Source: a virus
Direction: 5' to 3' (one strand)
Length of the DNA stretch: 39,722 bases
Virus record (IMG/VR): IMGVR_UViG_3300040856_001489
Span: 1-39,722 of that record
Position 1 is the stretch's first letter. The number at the start of each line of letters is the position of its first letter. Shown piece after piece: positions 1-8,240 of the stretch. The notes under the pieces were generated by a model. It did not search any database, was not told the DNA's origin, and worked only from the letters and a program-made list of their open reading frames with translations. The translations under genes were made by a program, and so were the position numbers.

Positions 1-541
1 CAATATGCAAACCTACAACTAAAGAATTGAATCCTCCATAGTAATGTCCGATATTACCTCCTATAATAACCCCCTCCCTTTCTACATTAGATATGTCTTT
101 TATAGAATCCTCTATCATTAGGGTAGGATTAATGTATCCTTTTTTCTCCAAGAGAGACTGATAATACATTAAATCTTTTATGTTATGTGCTAAAAAGAAA
201 TCTGCATTTACCATAATGTCATAGTAAAGAAAAGTTTCTCCTATATGCAATTCTTGGAAATACCAAGAAGCACCTTCCTGCATAAATGCATAACTTTTAC
301 ATACCCTCTTTAAATTATTCACAATATCCATATGAGCAAAAGCAGCAATCTTTTTTGGTATAATAATAACTCCTAAATCAAAAGAGTTATTCCTTAAAGC
401 AGAGTCATCTGCTAACATACTAATAGGATAGTGATGAGCCTGTTGAGCAACATACCAAGCGTACTCAGTACGCATATTCTTAAAATCTCTCGATAACTTT
501 TCAGTAACGAATCCTGCCTCCGAAAACCATGCTATTTTCAT
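1..541 (-). CDS. Partial GT-B-like glycosyltransferase (N-terminal 180 residues, runs off the left edge)
   Basis: The frame opens with ATG at 541-539 and stays open to base 1, so the C-terminus lies outside the window. The translation starts MKIAWFSEAGFVTEKLSRD and continues with alternating hydrophobic strands and helices, including DLGVIIIPKKIAA and ADFFLAHNIKDL. It ends with GVIIGGNIGHYYGGFNSL, which looks like the entry into the second Rossmann domain of a GT-B fold. The start overlaps the stop of the upstream methyltransferase gene as ATGA, implying translational coupling. Assignment as a glycosyltransferase rests on this fold pattern and on the neighbours, nearly all of which are glycosyltransferase-like; the nucleotide-sugar binding half is not visible. 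Confidence 0.6.
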   Translation of the reverse strand, partial: MKIAWFSEAGFVTEKLSRDFKNMRTEYAWYVAQQAHHYPISMLADDSALRNNSFDLGVIIIPKKIAAFAHMDIVNNLKRVCKSYAFMQEGASWYFQELHIGETFLYYDIMVNADFFLAHNIKDLMYYQSLLEKKGYINPTLMIEDSIKDISNVEREGVIIGGNIGHYYGGFNSLVVGLHI

Positions 542-1101
542 AAATCCTTATTTAAAACATTTTTACAAATTATTCCCTCGAAATCTTTTAATACTTTGTT
601 TTGAGTGTTAGGAAACTTATGATTCTTTTTATGTCCTATGTATCTTTTTACTTCAAGATAACCTTTATCTATGAAATAATCTACTGCTTTTTTAACTTCA
701 GGGAATAACCCATAATCATCAAATACCAGATAGTTTATATCATATTCTATACACTTTTCGATATCAGTTTTTACATGCTTATATGTGTGTATACAGTCTA
801 CAATACACATATCATATGTTTCAATATCCCAAGATTCTTTGTACACATCTTTTCTAATATATTCTATATTAGTATATTTATTATTCAGCTTTTTCGAAAA
901 ATCTAAGTTTCTTTGATTGTTATCAAAAGAAGTTACCTTTTCTACATAGTTGGCTATAGCATTGGTTGTATATCCTAAATTACTTCCTAACTCTAAAACG
1001 GTACTGATTGGATAGTCTGATATAAACTTACATAAATCTTCTTTCCACTTTAAAGATGTAGTGCTTTTAAACTCAGACTTATCAGGTATTTTAGTTTGCA
1101 T
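538..1101 (-). CDS. Class I SAM-dependent methyltransferase
   Basis: The 187-residue protein carries the glycine-rich SAM-binding motif I (VLELGSNLGYTT, about residues 35-46). Acidic strand-end residues follow at VTSFDNN and YIRKDVYK, then DMCIVDCIHTYKHVKTDI, a post-motif pattern seen in small-molecule and sugar methyltransferases, and VFDDYGLF. The whole length is one Rossmann methyltransferase domain without extra modules. It lies inside the glycosyltransferase run, overlapping both neighbours (11 bases with the upstream gene, ATGA with the downstream one), so the likeliest substrate is a sugar or glycan made by those enzymes. That is inference; a nucleic-acid substrate cannot be excluded, although no DNA-methylase DPPY/NPPY motif is present. 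Confidence 0.8.
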   Translation of the reverse strand: MQTKIPDKSEFKSTTSLKWKEDLCKFISDYPISTVLELGSNLGYTTNAIANYVEKVTSFDNNQRNLDFSKKLNNKYTNIEYIRKDVYKESWDIETYDMCIVDCIHTYKHVKTDIEKCIEYDINYLVFDDYGLFPEVKKAVDYFIDKGYLEVKRYIGHKKNHKFPNTQNKVLKDFEGIICKNVLNKDL

Positions 1102-2095
1102 TAGTGTTAGTTTTATCTACTGCTTCCCAAACATCTTCCCAAGTAAAGGATTTGTAGGTATTATCAAATAGTCTATATACATTTTCCTCACACATTTTAT
1201 TAGCAATTGGATACCAGGCGTGAGTCTTTCTTAACTTTCCTAAATCTGATTTATCTTCTACTTCTTCTTCTCCCACAATATATGAACGTTTTTTTGGATG
1301 TTTCCTATTATGAACTAATAAAATATTTGAAATATGAACTTGCTTTATCTCAGGAATAATCCTCTCACACATCTTCATAAATGCCGTATCTTCGTGAATA
1401 AAGAATACGCTCTTAGGTATAGTTACCCCTGCCTTCACAACTTCAGATGATATTACTAATCCACATCCATTGAATTTTAGTTTAGAGAATACTTTTATAT
1501 CTAAATCTTTAGTTTCTGAATTAATATTGTTCATCTCTTCTAAAGACATATTATATCTTAAAGACCACCAATTTTCATTATCTCCTTCTATAAAAGGTTT
1601 GTCCGTAAATTTTGGGTGTTCTAAATGCTTCCAACTGCTATCCCACATTTTGCAAATACCAAAAGTAATAATATACTTAGTCATAGGTATTTCTGCTTGA
1701 GTATTCATTTGATGAATCAAAGAAAACATTTCCTTTGGTACAAGCATATCGCTCTCTCCCCAAACTAAAAAATCTACCTTATTACAATAGTTCTCATTAA
1801 AAGTTCTTCTGTAATCCGCTATAGTAGAATACTCCTCAATGTCTAAATCAATTTTTAAATTAGAATAAAGATATCCTAACTCTTCTTGAATTAAGTCTCT
1901 TATCTCTATTGCCAATGCGTAAGCACCTACCGTACATTTTTCTAATTGAGTGTTTACTGTTAATCTAAAATGTACATAAATATCTTTGTCAGAATCGTAA
2001 TACTTTATGGCTTGTTTTAAACTTTCTACATACTCTGGTATTATTTTTATCTCATACCATTGAACCAGGCATCCTATAGCTATTTTAGTTTTCAT
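1091..2095 (-). CDS. Putative GT-A-fold glycosyltransferase
   Basis: The 334-residue protein begins with a hydrophobic strand (KIAIGCLVQWYE) and contains an acidic metal-site-like segment, FLVWGESDMLVP (around residue 113), where GT2 enzymes carry DxD. A later stretch, KFNGCGLVISSEVV, resembles the acceptor-side 'G..F..R' region of GT-A enzymes, and FFIHEDTAFM could supply the late catalytic acid. No transmembrane segment or signal peptide is seen. The gene overlaps the downstream methyltransferase by 11 bases. The family is divergent and the DxD replacement (ESD) makes a precise family call unsafe; donor and acceptor are unknown. Confidence 0.5.
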   Translation of the reverse strand: MKTKIAIGCLVQWYEIKIIPEYVESLKQAIKYYDSDKDIYVHFRLTVNTQLEKCTVGAYALAIEIRDLIQEELGYLYSNLKIDLDIEEYSTIADYRRTFNENYCNKVDFLVWGESDMLVPKEMFSLIHQMNTQAEIPMTKYIITFGICKMWDSSWKHLEHPKFTDKPFIEGDNENWWSLRYNMSLEEMNNINSETKDLDIKVFSKLKFNGCGLVISSEVVKAGVTIPKSVFFIHEDTAFMKMCERIIPEIKQVHISNILLVHNRKHPKKRSYIVGEEEVEDKSDLGKLRKTHAWYPIANKMCEENVYRLFDNTYKSFTWEDVWEAVDKTNTNAN

Positions 2096-2098
2096 ACT

Positions 2099-2206
2099 TT
2101 ATTTTTCTATTAACTTTTGGAATATTTTTGAATTGCCATTCCAACCCTGCAAATCTTCTTTAAGCAAAGTTAAATTTTTATATATTGAATTATCTATTAT
2201 ATTCAT
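2099..2206 (-). pseudogene. 35-codon frame, possible N-terminal remnant of a methyltransferase
   Basis: An ATG at 2206 opens a 35-codon frame ending in TAA at 2099-2101, filling the gap between two glycosyltransferase-like genes. The C-terminal half, LKEDLQGWNGNSKIFQKLIE, resembles the segment that in a family of SAM-dependent O-methyltransferases comes directly before motif I ('LQGW...H.iF..lI...'). Here the frame stops exactly where the SAM-binding strand would begin. It may be the surviving start of a deleted methyltransferase gene, or an unrelated small protein. The resemblance is recalled rather than searched, so confidence is low. Confidence 0.35.
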
Positions 2207-2209
2207 AAC

Positions 2210-2851
2210 TTATAGATTTATTTCGTACTTATCTTTATTTTTCCAATTAGATTTTATTTTATAAAAGTCTAAATCTGGAAAGTATTCAACAATTCTTTTG
2301 ACTCCATTCCCATAATAGTCAGTAGGTTCACTTATTTCTCTTAAAGTTTTGCATAAACCTTTACTCTTTTTTATAAAAAAGTCTTCTTCCTTAACTAATC
2401 TCTTTTTAAAACTTAATATATCATTTGATAAATTCTTGTAATTTAATATTTTATTTTTATTTTTACTTAAGAATTCATTACTGTAAATTCCCATATTCAT
2501 ACTTCTGCCCTGCTCAGTAAATTTAAGAGTGGGATTAGGTTTTGCTAACTTTAATAACTTACCATAAAATGTTGGACCTACCTTACAAGTATCATGTATA
2601 GAAAACCAATAATCTTTTTGTACTGATAAATCTATTATTGATATTAACGCAGTAAAATCAAATGAATTATGTGGAGCAGTATACATAGTAACCCCATAAT
2701 CATTATCGAATGTTTCATAAGAGTTATACCCTCCAATGAAAACAAATATGTCTTCTCTTGGCACTCCTGATACTATCAAACTCGGAATAAGTTCATTTAA
2801 AGATTTGTCATAAAATGACTTATGAGAACTTATAGCAATACTTAATTTCAT
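2210..2851 (-). CDS. Putative GT-A-like glycosyltransferase
   Basis: The 213-residue protein opens with MKLSIAISSHKSF, typical of GT2-like enzymes ('vsivips'). Its acidic site is degenerate: DYWFSIHDTCKVG (around residue 84) stands where DxD would be. The later segment MNMGIYSNEFL fits the acceptor loop in position only. Its ATG (2851-2849) overlaps the TAA of the upstream gene, as expected in an operon. No membrane segment is visible. It could equally be a GT-fold protein that has lost metal dependence; the call leans on its first strand, its size and its neighbours. Confidence 0.4.
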   Translation of the reverse strand: MKLSIAISSHKSFYDKSLNELIPSLIVSGVPREDIFVFIGGYNSYETFDNDYGVTMYTAPHNSFDFTALISIIDLSVQKDYWFSIHDTCKVGPTFYGKLLKLAKPNPTLKFTEQGRSMNMGIYSNEFLSKNKNKILNYKNLSNDILSFKKRLVKEEDFFIKKSKGLCKTLREISEPTDYYGNGVKRIVEYFPDLDFYKIKSNWKNKDKYEINL

Positions 2852-3540
2852 TATTTATAATAGTTTCTTGCATTCTTCCAACTCCTCAACTTATCGTGGT
2901 GTAACCAACAATCTCCAATAATCGTACCTTTAGTTCCATATAGTTTATACCATACCCACAACATAAGTTCTTGTCCAGCCCAATCATCAATGTAGTCTCC
3001 GTTGTCAAACTTATGGTTTAGAAATAGTTTATCTCCTACGGCTTTTTCCTTATAAAATTCAGAAGTAAAACACATAAAAAATCCATTAATAGAATCTACT
3101 TCCATCCTATGGTTGGGTTTTACACCTTCAGATATTTGATGGATCCAGGGAGGGAAAACACCATTACTAAGCGGAACATATATCTTATTACTATCCGTAG
3201 CGTAGTTTGACAAATATTCTAAAGAATCATTCAGTAGAATATCATCATTAAATCCCATAATAACATCAGCACCATCATCTATAGCCTCTTTACACAAAGT
3301 ATTCCACGCTCCCGTTATACCTCCTTTAAGTTCTTGATTCTCTATCCTAATAAATTTGCACTCCTTTGTATTGACAAAATCATATACGCAAGTAGATTCA
3401 TTATCCAAGATTATCAAGTTTGTTTTGAAATTACATTTAAGCCAAGATTCATAAAATCTTTTAGCTACATCGTATCCTTTAGGTCTCATTGATGAGTGAT
3501 GAAACACTACACAAATAAATGTTTTTGAGTTTTTTCCCAT
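2851..3540 (-). CDS. GT2-like (GT-A) glycosyltransferase
   Basis: The 229-residue protein begins with a short strand (TFICVVFHHSS) and a second strand LIILDNEST, as in GT2 nucleotide-binding halves. Next comes KGGITGAWNTLCKEA, matching the conserved 'g.s.arN.g...a' helix, and then VIMGFNDDILL, whose NDD takes the place of the metal-binding DxD. INGFFMCFTSEFY resembles the acceptor segment, and DDWAGQELMLW may carry the catalytic acid (the ED/QxxRW region). The gene overlaps the upstream gene by 34 bases and the downstream start by one base. Sugar donor and acceptor are not predictable. Confidence 0.6.
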   Translation of the reverse strand: MGKNSKTFICVVFHHSSMRPKGYDVAKRFYESWLKCNFKTNLIILDNESTCVYDFVNTKECKFIRIENQELKGGITGAWNTLCKEAIDDGADVIMGFNDDILLNDSLEYLSNYATDSNKIYVPLSNGVFPPWIHQISEGVKPNHRMEVDSINGFFMCFTSEFYKEKAVGDKLFLNHKFDNGDYIDDWAGQELMLWVWYKLYGTKGTIIGDCWLHHDKLRSWKNARNYYK

Positions 3541-4238
3541 TCATGCCATAATTTAGAAAATAAAGATACAGATTCTTTTCTTAAGTTTAAAAATTCTACG
3601 GTATTTGATTTCGCTTTATCTTTAAACTCCAAAGATTTATGATACCATTCTTGGTCATTTGATGCTCGTTCTACATAGTAATTATTATATCCTTTGGAAT
3701 GAACCCTATAACAGAAATCTTGACTTTCTTTATCTCCAAAATATCGCATATCGAAATATGGAATATCTTTTAATATAGATGTCTTAAAGAACATAATACC
3801 ATCTACCCATAATACTTTGTAAGTATGTAGACTATAAAGTAATCCTAAATCTTTACTGTAAGGTTTAAAATTAGAGTGTTTGGTTATACCTACAACTCCT
3901 GCATTCAAAGTTGGATCTGAGCATAGATTTTTTATACAGAGTATGGACTCTCTATTGATATATACATCTGATTGTAGAAAGCAGAAATACTTCTCCCCAA
4001 AAATATTATCTATTCCTAAATTAATTGCAGCACTAATGGAGAATGGAACTCCTGATACTGATTTTTCTATATTACTATACTTAGGAACATATCTCGAAAA
4101 GGAATCATCTTCTGTATTGCAAACAAAAATAAATCTTTGGTTAGGGAACTGTTTAGCCATCAATTCAAGATTAGAAATCTCAAAGTCAGGTCTATTCATT
4201 ATTGTAGGAACAACAAAAAGAATATCGTTTTGAGTCAT
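3507..4238 (-). CDS. GT2-like (GT-A) glycosyltransferase
   Basis: I place the start at ATG 4238, giving 243 residues that begin MTQNDILFVVPTIMNRPD. An upstream ATG at 4346 would add 36 residues lying almost wholly inside the preceding gene with no domain-like character. Family features are the opening strand, RFIFVCNTEDD, the helix FSISAAINLGID, and CFLQSDVYINRESI, where SDV stands in the DxD position. LWVDGIMFFKTSIL fits the acceptor region, and FGDKESQDFCYRVHSKGYNNYYV matches the catalytic-acid helix followed by the 'G....' strand. It is soluble with no membrane segment. It lies in the middle of the glycosyltransferase run and overlaps the next gene by 34 bases. Confidence 0.65.
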   Translation of the reverse strand: MTQNDILFVVPTIMNRPDFEISNLELMAKQFPNQRFIFVCNTEDDSFSRYVPKYSNIEKSVSGVPFSISAAINLGIDNIFGEKYFCFLQSDVYINRESILCIKNLCSDPTLNAGVVGITKHSNFKPYSKDLGLLYSLHTYKVLWVDGIMFFKTSILKDIPYFDMRYFGDKESQDFCYRVHSKGYNNYYVERASNDQEWYHKSLEFKDKAKSNTVEFLNLRKESVSLFSKLWHEWEKTQKHLFV

Positions 4239-4252
4239 TATAAATAGGATTA

Positions 4253-5017
4253 TTATGAATTTGTACTGTACTTCCCCTTTACTATATTCCAAATGTATTT
4301 GACAACTTCGGTTCTTGACTCTATAGGAAATCCTGTAAAATGCCAAATATTAGAATATTTAACTAAATGAGGTGTATCTGTTTGTAATTGAGAATTAGAA
4401 TTTAGCCAACCTCTTTTATGCATACCTAAAACATTCCAACGACCATCCAAGTATTTTACGTTCACGTTATTCTTTGCTAAAAAGAAATTTAAAATTGTTT
4501 GCTCTCTTCCTCCCCCCTTATTCCAATTATCTAATTCTTCTTGATTATCCTTATAGAATTTGAATATCTGTTCAAACATAGGAATATACATAGCGTGAAA
4601 AAATAGCACTCCTGCATTTCCATAGTTAGAGATATCTAAATGAACTCCTTTAAAAAATTTACCATAGTTTTGTATGCTCTTATAAACCCAAGACCAATTT
4701 ACTGTATCTCTTACCATACAGAAATCATCATTAAAGGTTTCAAAGATATTAGGAGTATCCCATCGTATCATAGTATCAGCATCTACAACACCTATCTTAC
4801 TATACCCATAAGAATGTTCATATACTAATTCTTTATTCCAGATAGGTCTACCACATCTATCATCATTTTCAGTAATAACTTTTAAATCAACCTTATTCTT
4901 CTTACACCAATATTTCCAAGTCTCTATACAATAAAGTGAATAATCGGTATGATCTATCTTAGCGTTACTGTCCGATATATTTACAATATAAATTAGATAT
5001 TTAGCCATAGTATTCAT
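4253..5017 (-). CDS. GT8/glycogenin-like glycosyltransferase
   Basis: The 254-residue protein has the hallmarks of retaining GT-A enzymes near GT8. KIGVVDADTMI (DxD as DAD, around residue 96) is followed by NYGNAGVLFFH (the 'NaGvm..n' loop), REQTILNFFLA (the 'DQ..lN' motif) and IWHFTGFP (metal-binding His near the C-terminus). It is clearly paralogous to the gene immediately downstream, which shows the same motifs in the same order. The start may be the fourth codon (ATG at 5008), which would align with the paralogue's start (YIYIVNI) and reduce the overlap with the upstream gene from 17 to 8 bases. Donor sugar unknown. Confidence 0.7.
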   Translation of the reverse strand: MNTMAKYLIYIVNISDSNAKIDHTDYSLYCIETWKYWCKKNKVDLKVITENDDRCGRPIWNKELVYEHSYGYSKIGVVDADTMIRWDTPNIFETFNDDFCMVRDTVNWSWVYKSIQNYGKFFKGVHLDISNYGNAGVLFFHAMYIPMFEQIFKFYKDNQEELDNWNKGGGREQTILNFFLAKNNVNVKYLDGRWNVLGMHKRGWLNSNSQLQTDTPHLVKYSNIWHFTGFPIESRTEVVKYIWNIVKGKYSTNS

Positions 5018-5726
5018 TATACATTTGCTCCATTAATAAATTTCTTAAATCTCTATCCATAGCATTGAAATGAGTAACATAGGAATACTCCTTTAATATA
5101 TCTAAATCTACCACTTCTTTAGAATGAATACCTTGAACATTATACTTTATGTCCATAAATTTTAATTCGATATCAGTATATATAGTTTTAATGAGATATC
5201 TTACTAAATAATTTAGAGCAGTTTGGTCTCTGCCTACACCAAATGTCTTTTGAATGTTCTGTAAGTTACTGTAATTAGATTTTATAAACTCTAATATAGA
5301 ATTAAATAAGTCTTTGTGATTCTTATCCAATACCATAAATCCAGAGTTAAAGTATTCAAAGGGAGAAAATGTTGGAAAATCTTTAAACACATAATTGCCA
5401 TAAGCCTCCATACTTCTTATTATCCAATCGTAATTAGTATCATCCAATGCTACCCCAATTTGATTCTCTGAAACGTCATCAAAAAAGTTGGGGCATTTAG
5501 GATTAACTATTGTATCATTATCAACAACAACAACTTTATTATAATCAATAGAGGATTCCGAAAGAATATCTAAAGCAAACGCTTTATACCAATGAGGTTC
5601 TATTTCAGTAGAGTCATCTAACACAATTACTTCATGCCCATACTTTTTACTCCATTCTTTCCAAGAATTTATGCAATACTTAGAATAATGAGGAGTTCCA
5701 ATGTTTACTATGTAGATATAATTCAT
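5001..5726 (-). CDS. GT8/glycogenin-like glycosyltransferase, paralogue of its neighbour
   Basis: The 241-residue protein begins MNYIYIVNIG and shows VVVVDNDTIV (DxD as DND, around residue 70), EYFNSGFMVLDK, GRDQTALNYLV and YVTHFNAM, the set expected for a retaining GT-A (GT8-like) transferase. The sister gene at 4253-5017 has the same layout, suggesting tandem duplication followed by strong divergence. The ATG overlaps the stop of the upstream gene as ATGA. The residues around the DxD differ between the two copies (DND against DAD), which would fit different donors, but this is only inference. Confidence 0.7.
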   Translation of the reverse strand: MNYIYIVNIGTPHYSKYCINSWKEWSKKYGHEVIVLDDSTEIEPHWYKAFALDILSESSIDYNKVVVVDNDTIVNPKCPNFFDDVSENQIGVALDDTNYDWIIRSMEAYGNYVFKDFPTFSPFEYFNSGFMVLDKNHKDLFNSILEFIKSNYSNLQNIQKTFGVGRDQTALNYLVRYLIKTIYTDIELKFMDIKYNVQGIHSKEVVDLDILKEYSYVTHFNAMDRDLRNLLMEQMYNEYYG

Positions 5727-6505
5727 AATGTATCGTATAGATTATTTTGTCTTTCTTGTCTCTCAATAGTCTTGTGATGTTGTAGACAATAGGATACGTC
5801 AGTTGGAAACTTTGAATAAATATTCGCACCTACAATCTTCTCGTGGACTTTACCCTCCCATCTAATGGATTCTTTATTCCTATACAACCTTGATTGGTAA
5901 TCAGGAAAGTTTATAATTATAGGATGATATACAGCATTTATCTTATCCTCCACCTCGTTCTCGTGTATTACAAAATTGTAACTCTTTAATAATTGATAGT
6001 ACCCTGATGACTTATCAAAGATATCTGATTCTTGTATCATATCATCTTTACCTACCATCCAACCCCATTTACGAATATGCTCTATGGTTATTCCTTTAAC
6101 GGTGTTTATACGAGGAACATATATTAAATCTACTTCATCTGAAGCCATCTCAAGAATATCTGTCAGATTCTCCATTAAATCTACAGATAATTCTTCATCT
6201 GCATCTATTTGAAATATCCATTCATTTTTGCATTTGCTGTTCCCAAAATTTTTGTAAGCAGCAAAATCTCCTTGAAAGTTATAAGGATAATATGAGTATA
6301 TCAGATTTCCATCCTCATCATCTTCCCTAAAGGGTGCATAAGGTACATATTTAGACAGTATTTCCATAACTTCTTTAGTAATCTTATTCCCATCATAGAT
6401 GACAACAATCTCGTCACTTTCGTTAGTTAGGACTATACTGTTAAGCAATCTTTCTAATTCAAGATGCTCGTTACAAACGGTTATCAGATAACTAATCATT
6501 TCCAT
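5723..6505 (-). CDS. GT2-family (GT-A) glycosyltransferase
   Basis: The 260-residue protein opens with ISYLITVCNEHLELERLLNS, the standard first strand and helix of GT2 enzymes ('s.ii..yNe...l...l.S'). Then come DEIVVIYDGN, the helix GDFAAYKNFGNSKCKNEW, and WIFQIDADEELS, with a clean DxD (DAD) and the common '.lDaDE' wording. The C-terminal part YQSRLYRNKESIRWEGKVHE is typical of the tail of GT2 enzymes acting in glycan synthesis ('.R.F.....i.w.g.vHE'). The start may be ATG at 6505 or two codons later at 6499; the overlap with the upstream gene is 14 or 8 bases. This is the clearest GT2 member of the cluster. Confidence 0.85.
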   Translation of the reverse strand: MEMISYLITVCNEHLELERLLNSIVLTNESDEIVVIYDGNKITKEVMEILSKYVPYAPFREDDEDGNLIYSYYPYNFQGDFAAYKNFGNSKCKNEWIFQIDADEELSVDLMENLTDILEMASDEVDLIYVPRINTVKGITIEHIRKWGWMVGKDDMIQESDIFDKSSGYYQLLKSYNFVIHENEVEDKINAVYHPIIINFPDYQSRLYRNKESIRWEGKVHEKIVGANIYSKFPTDVSYCLQHHKTIERQERQNNLYDTL

Positions 6506-6965
6506 TCATATTTATAAAGCACTCAAATGCCTTTGCGAAGTCTTCTCTTGGAAATTCTTGGGAGTTTTCAAAATCAATAAAACTATCCATAAACTCTCCA
6601 GGCTTATCAGGATTAGGATATCTTTTAGATTCCTCTTCAGTCAATTTCTTTATTGGAGTTACTCTCCAAAGAAAACTTTCGGAATCAGAAGGATCTTGGA
6701 AAGGATATATAGAAGAAAATTCAGTAGACTGCATTGTTGGAATCCATACATTATTGTTGCTATCTACAACTCTTAAATTGTATGCAATCTTAGGTATAGT
6801 AGTTTTCAACTGGTCCATAGTCTTTGATCCCTCAACAAGAAAAGAATTAGTATTGAATCCTGACTCAATGCACATTTTAGAAATCATTCCTGTTGATTCA
6901 TCTCTATCCACTAATACAGACATATTACCTGTTATTGGAGATTTCTCATCATAAGTTTTTTTCAT
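6492..6965 (-). CDS. Conserved-looking phage protein of unknown function
   Basis: The 157-residue acidic protein has no signal peptide or membrane segment. It begins with an ordered N-terminus (SPITGNMSVLVDRDESTGM) followed by CIESGFNTNSF and a proline-rich middle (RYPNPDKPGEF). From memory, proteins with a similar 'PlTGN...D...TG...C.eSG..TNs' opening occur in marine T4-like phages, without a known role; this was not checked by search. It sits between a GT2 and a GT4-like gene and overlaps the former by 14 bases, so it is cotranscribed with the glycan genes. No catalytic motif was recognised. Confidence 0.7.
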   Translation of the reverse strand: MKKTYDEKSPITGNMSVLVDRDESTGMISKMCIESGFNTNSFLVEGSKTMDQLKTTIPKIAYNLRVVDSNNNVWIPTMQSTEFSSIYPFQDPSDSESFLWRVTPIKKLTEEESKRYPNPDKPGEFMDSFIDFENSQEFPREDFAKAFECFINMNGND

Positions 6966-6967
6966 AA

Positions 6968-8239
6968 CTAAAGTTTTTTAAGTTTAGGCAAAGTTAATGA
7001 AATTTCTTTAGAAACGGAAATACTGTCAAGTATTTCATGCAATTTACTTGACATTTTATCAAAAGTAAAATTATCTAAAGTATACTTTCTTTGCTCTTCT
7101 GATTTCTTTAAAACCTCAGAATAGTTCTTCTCTATGGATTGCAATACCTTTATAGCAAAAGCATAATTTACTGTAAACCATTTAGCTTCAGCCATAAACC
7201 ATTTGTTTACCACAGATTTATGAACTTGCAGTAAATCCCCAGGAAGTAGAAAACTCATATTAGGATTCAAGAAATCCATATGACCTGACCATCCCGATGC
7301 TACTACAGGCTTTCCTGTTGTTGTAAATTCTAATAAAGGTCTACCAAATCCTTCACCTTTAGTAAAACTAACCATTGCTTTTACTTTATAATGGTTATAC
7401 AGTCCATTCATCTCTTCATCTGATAATTGACCGTGTATTAAGTATATGGAAGGACAGTTGTCTATATCTTTAGTAATCCTAAGAATTTTGTTTTCTATTT
7501 CAGTCCTATCTATTAAAGAGAAACTCGAACCACTTGTTTTTAGAATCAAAGCAGGTCTTGTTCTCGAAGGTTTTGCTTTGAATGCTTCTGCAAAAGTTTT
7601 TATAAGCATACCTACATCCTTTCTATCTTGACCTAAATCTCCTTCTAACCAATGACCTACAAAAAGATAACAACTATCTTCTTTCACTATACTTAACTTA
7701 TCTTTTATAGTTTGTGGAATACTCTTTGTTTTTTTAAATACATTAGTATTTACACCTTCAAATAATACTTCCAATCTTAAATCCTTCTTTAAGTCAAGTT
7801 TACCTAAAAGTTGATTAGTGGCTTTGTCGTGCTTATCGAAAGAAGAATTCTTCAATACAGAAACGGTGTGTTCACTTACCCCAATAACCATATCCATTCT
7901 GTTACATCCTTCAATCCATTCAGGTTTACATAGGTCTGTTTCTATTCCTGCTGTTATTCCAATATTATATTTGCCAAGTCTAACAAATTCATTTGGTATA
8001 GTTACTTGGATAAAGATATCAGGGTTGGGGTCAGGCTTATAAGCAATACATTTATTTATAGCCTCACCCATTTCGGTAGACGTATCTAATCCATCCCAAG
8101 AAGTATTTCCCCAATTTGTAGGATGAATTTGTAAACTATAATCCTTATGCTTAATTATTGAGTATGCTAAATCTCTTGCATGATCTCCATATCCCGAGCG
8201 TGTTAGCACAGGGGCGTACATTAAAACTGTTTTCTTCAT
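6968..8239 (-). CDS. GT-B (GT4-like) glycosyltransferase
   Basis: This full-length 423-residue two-domain enzyme has an N-terminal Rossmann half with YAPVLTRSGYGDHARDLA (the glycine-rich acceptor loop, residues 8-25) and VIGVSEHTVSVL at the domain linker. The C-terminal half has CYLFVGHWLEGDLGQDRK, then FTKGEGFGRPLLEFTTTGKP. The latter is the E-x7-E motif (EGFGRPLLE) that binds the donor nucleotide in GT4 enzymes, followed by VVASGWSGHMDFL. It is soluble. The downstream neighbour starts 3 bases after its stop, and its upstream neighbour is a related but split GT-B enzyme. Donor and acceptor are unknown. Confidence 0.85.
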   Translation of the reverse strand: MKKTVLMYAPVLTRSGYGDHARDLAYSIIKHKDYSLQIHPTNWGNTSWDGLDTSTEMGEAINKCIAYKPDPNPDIFIQVTIPNEFVRLGKYNIGITAGIETDLCKPEWIEGCNRMDMVIGVSEHTVSVLKNSSFDKHDKATNQLLGKLDLKKDLRLEVLFEGVNTNVFKKTKSIPQTIKDKLSIVKEDSCYLFVGHWLEGDLGQDRKDVGMLIKTFAEAFKAKPSRTRPALILKTSGSSFSLIDRTEIENKILRITKDIDNCPSIYLIHGQLSDEEMNGLYNHYKVKAMVSFTKGEGFGRPLLEFTTTGKPVVASGWSGHMDFLNPNMSFLLPGDLLQVHKSVVNKWFMAEAKWFTVNYAFAIKVLQSIEKNYSEVLKKSEEQRKYTLDNFTFDKMSSKLHEILDSISVSKEISLTLPKLKKL

Positions 8240-8240
8240 A

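Noticed and set aside
4239-4346. 36-residue N-terminal extension of the gene at 3507-4238
   Set aside because: It overlaps the end of the preceding gene almost completely and adds nothing homologous; the GT2 first strand begins right after the ATG at 4238.
6510-6520. TATAAATA on the coding strand (exact T4 late-promoter wording) near 6514, and similar copies near 2849 and 8049
   Set aside because: All lie in coding sequence with no gap or regular spacing to a start, apart from 2849 which merely adjoins an overlapping ATG; AT-rich DNA gives such matches by chance.
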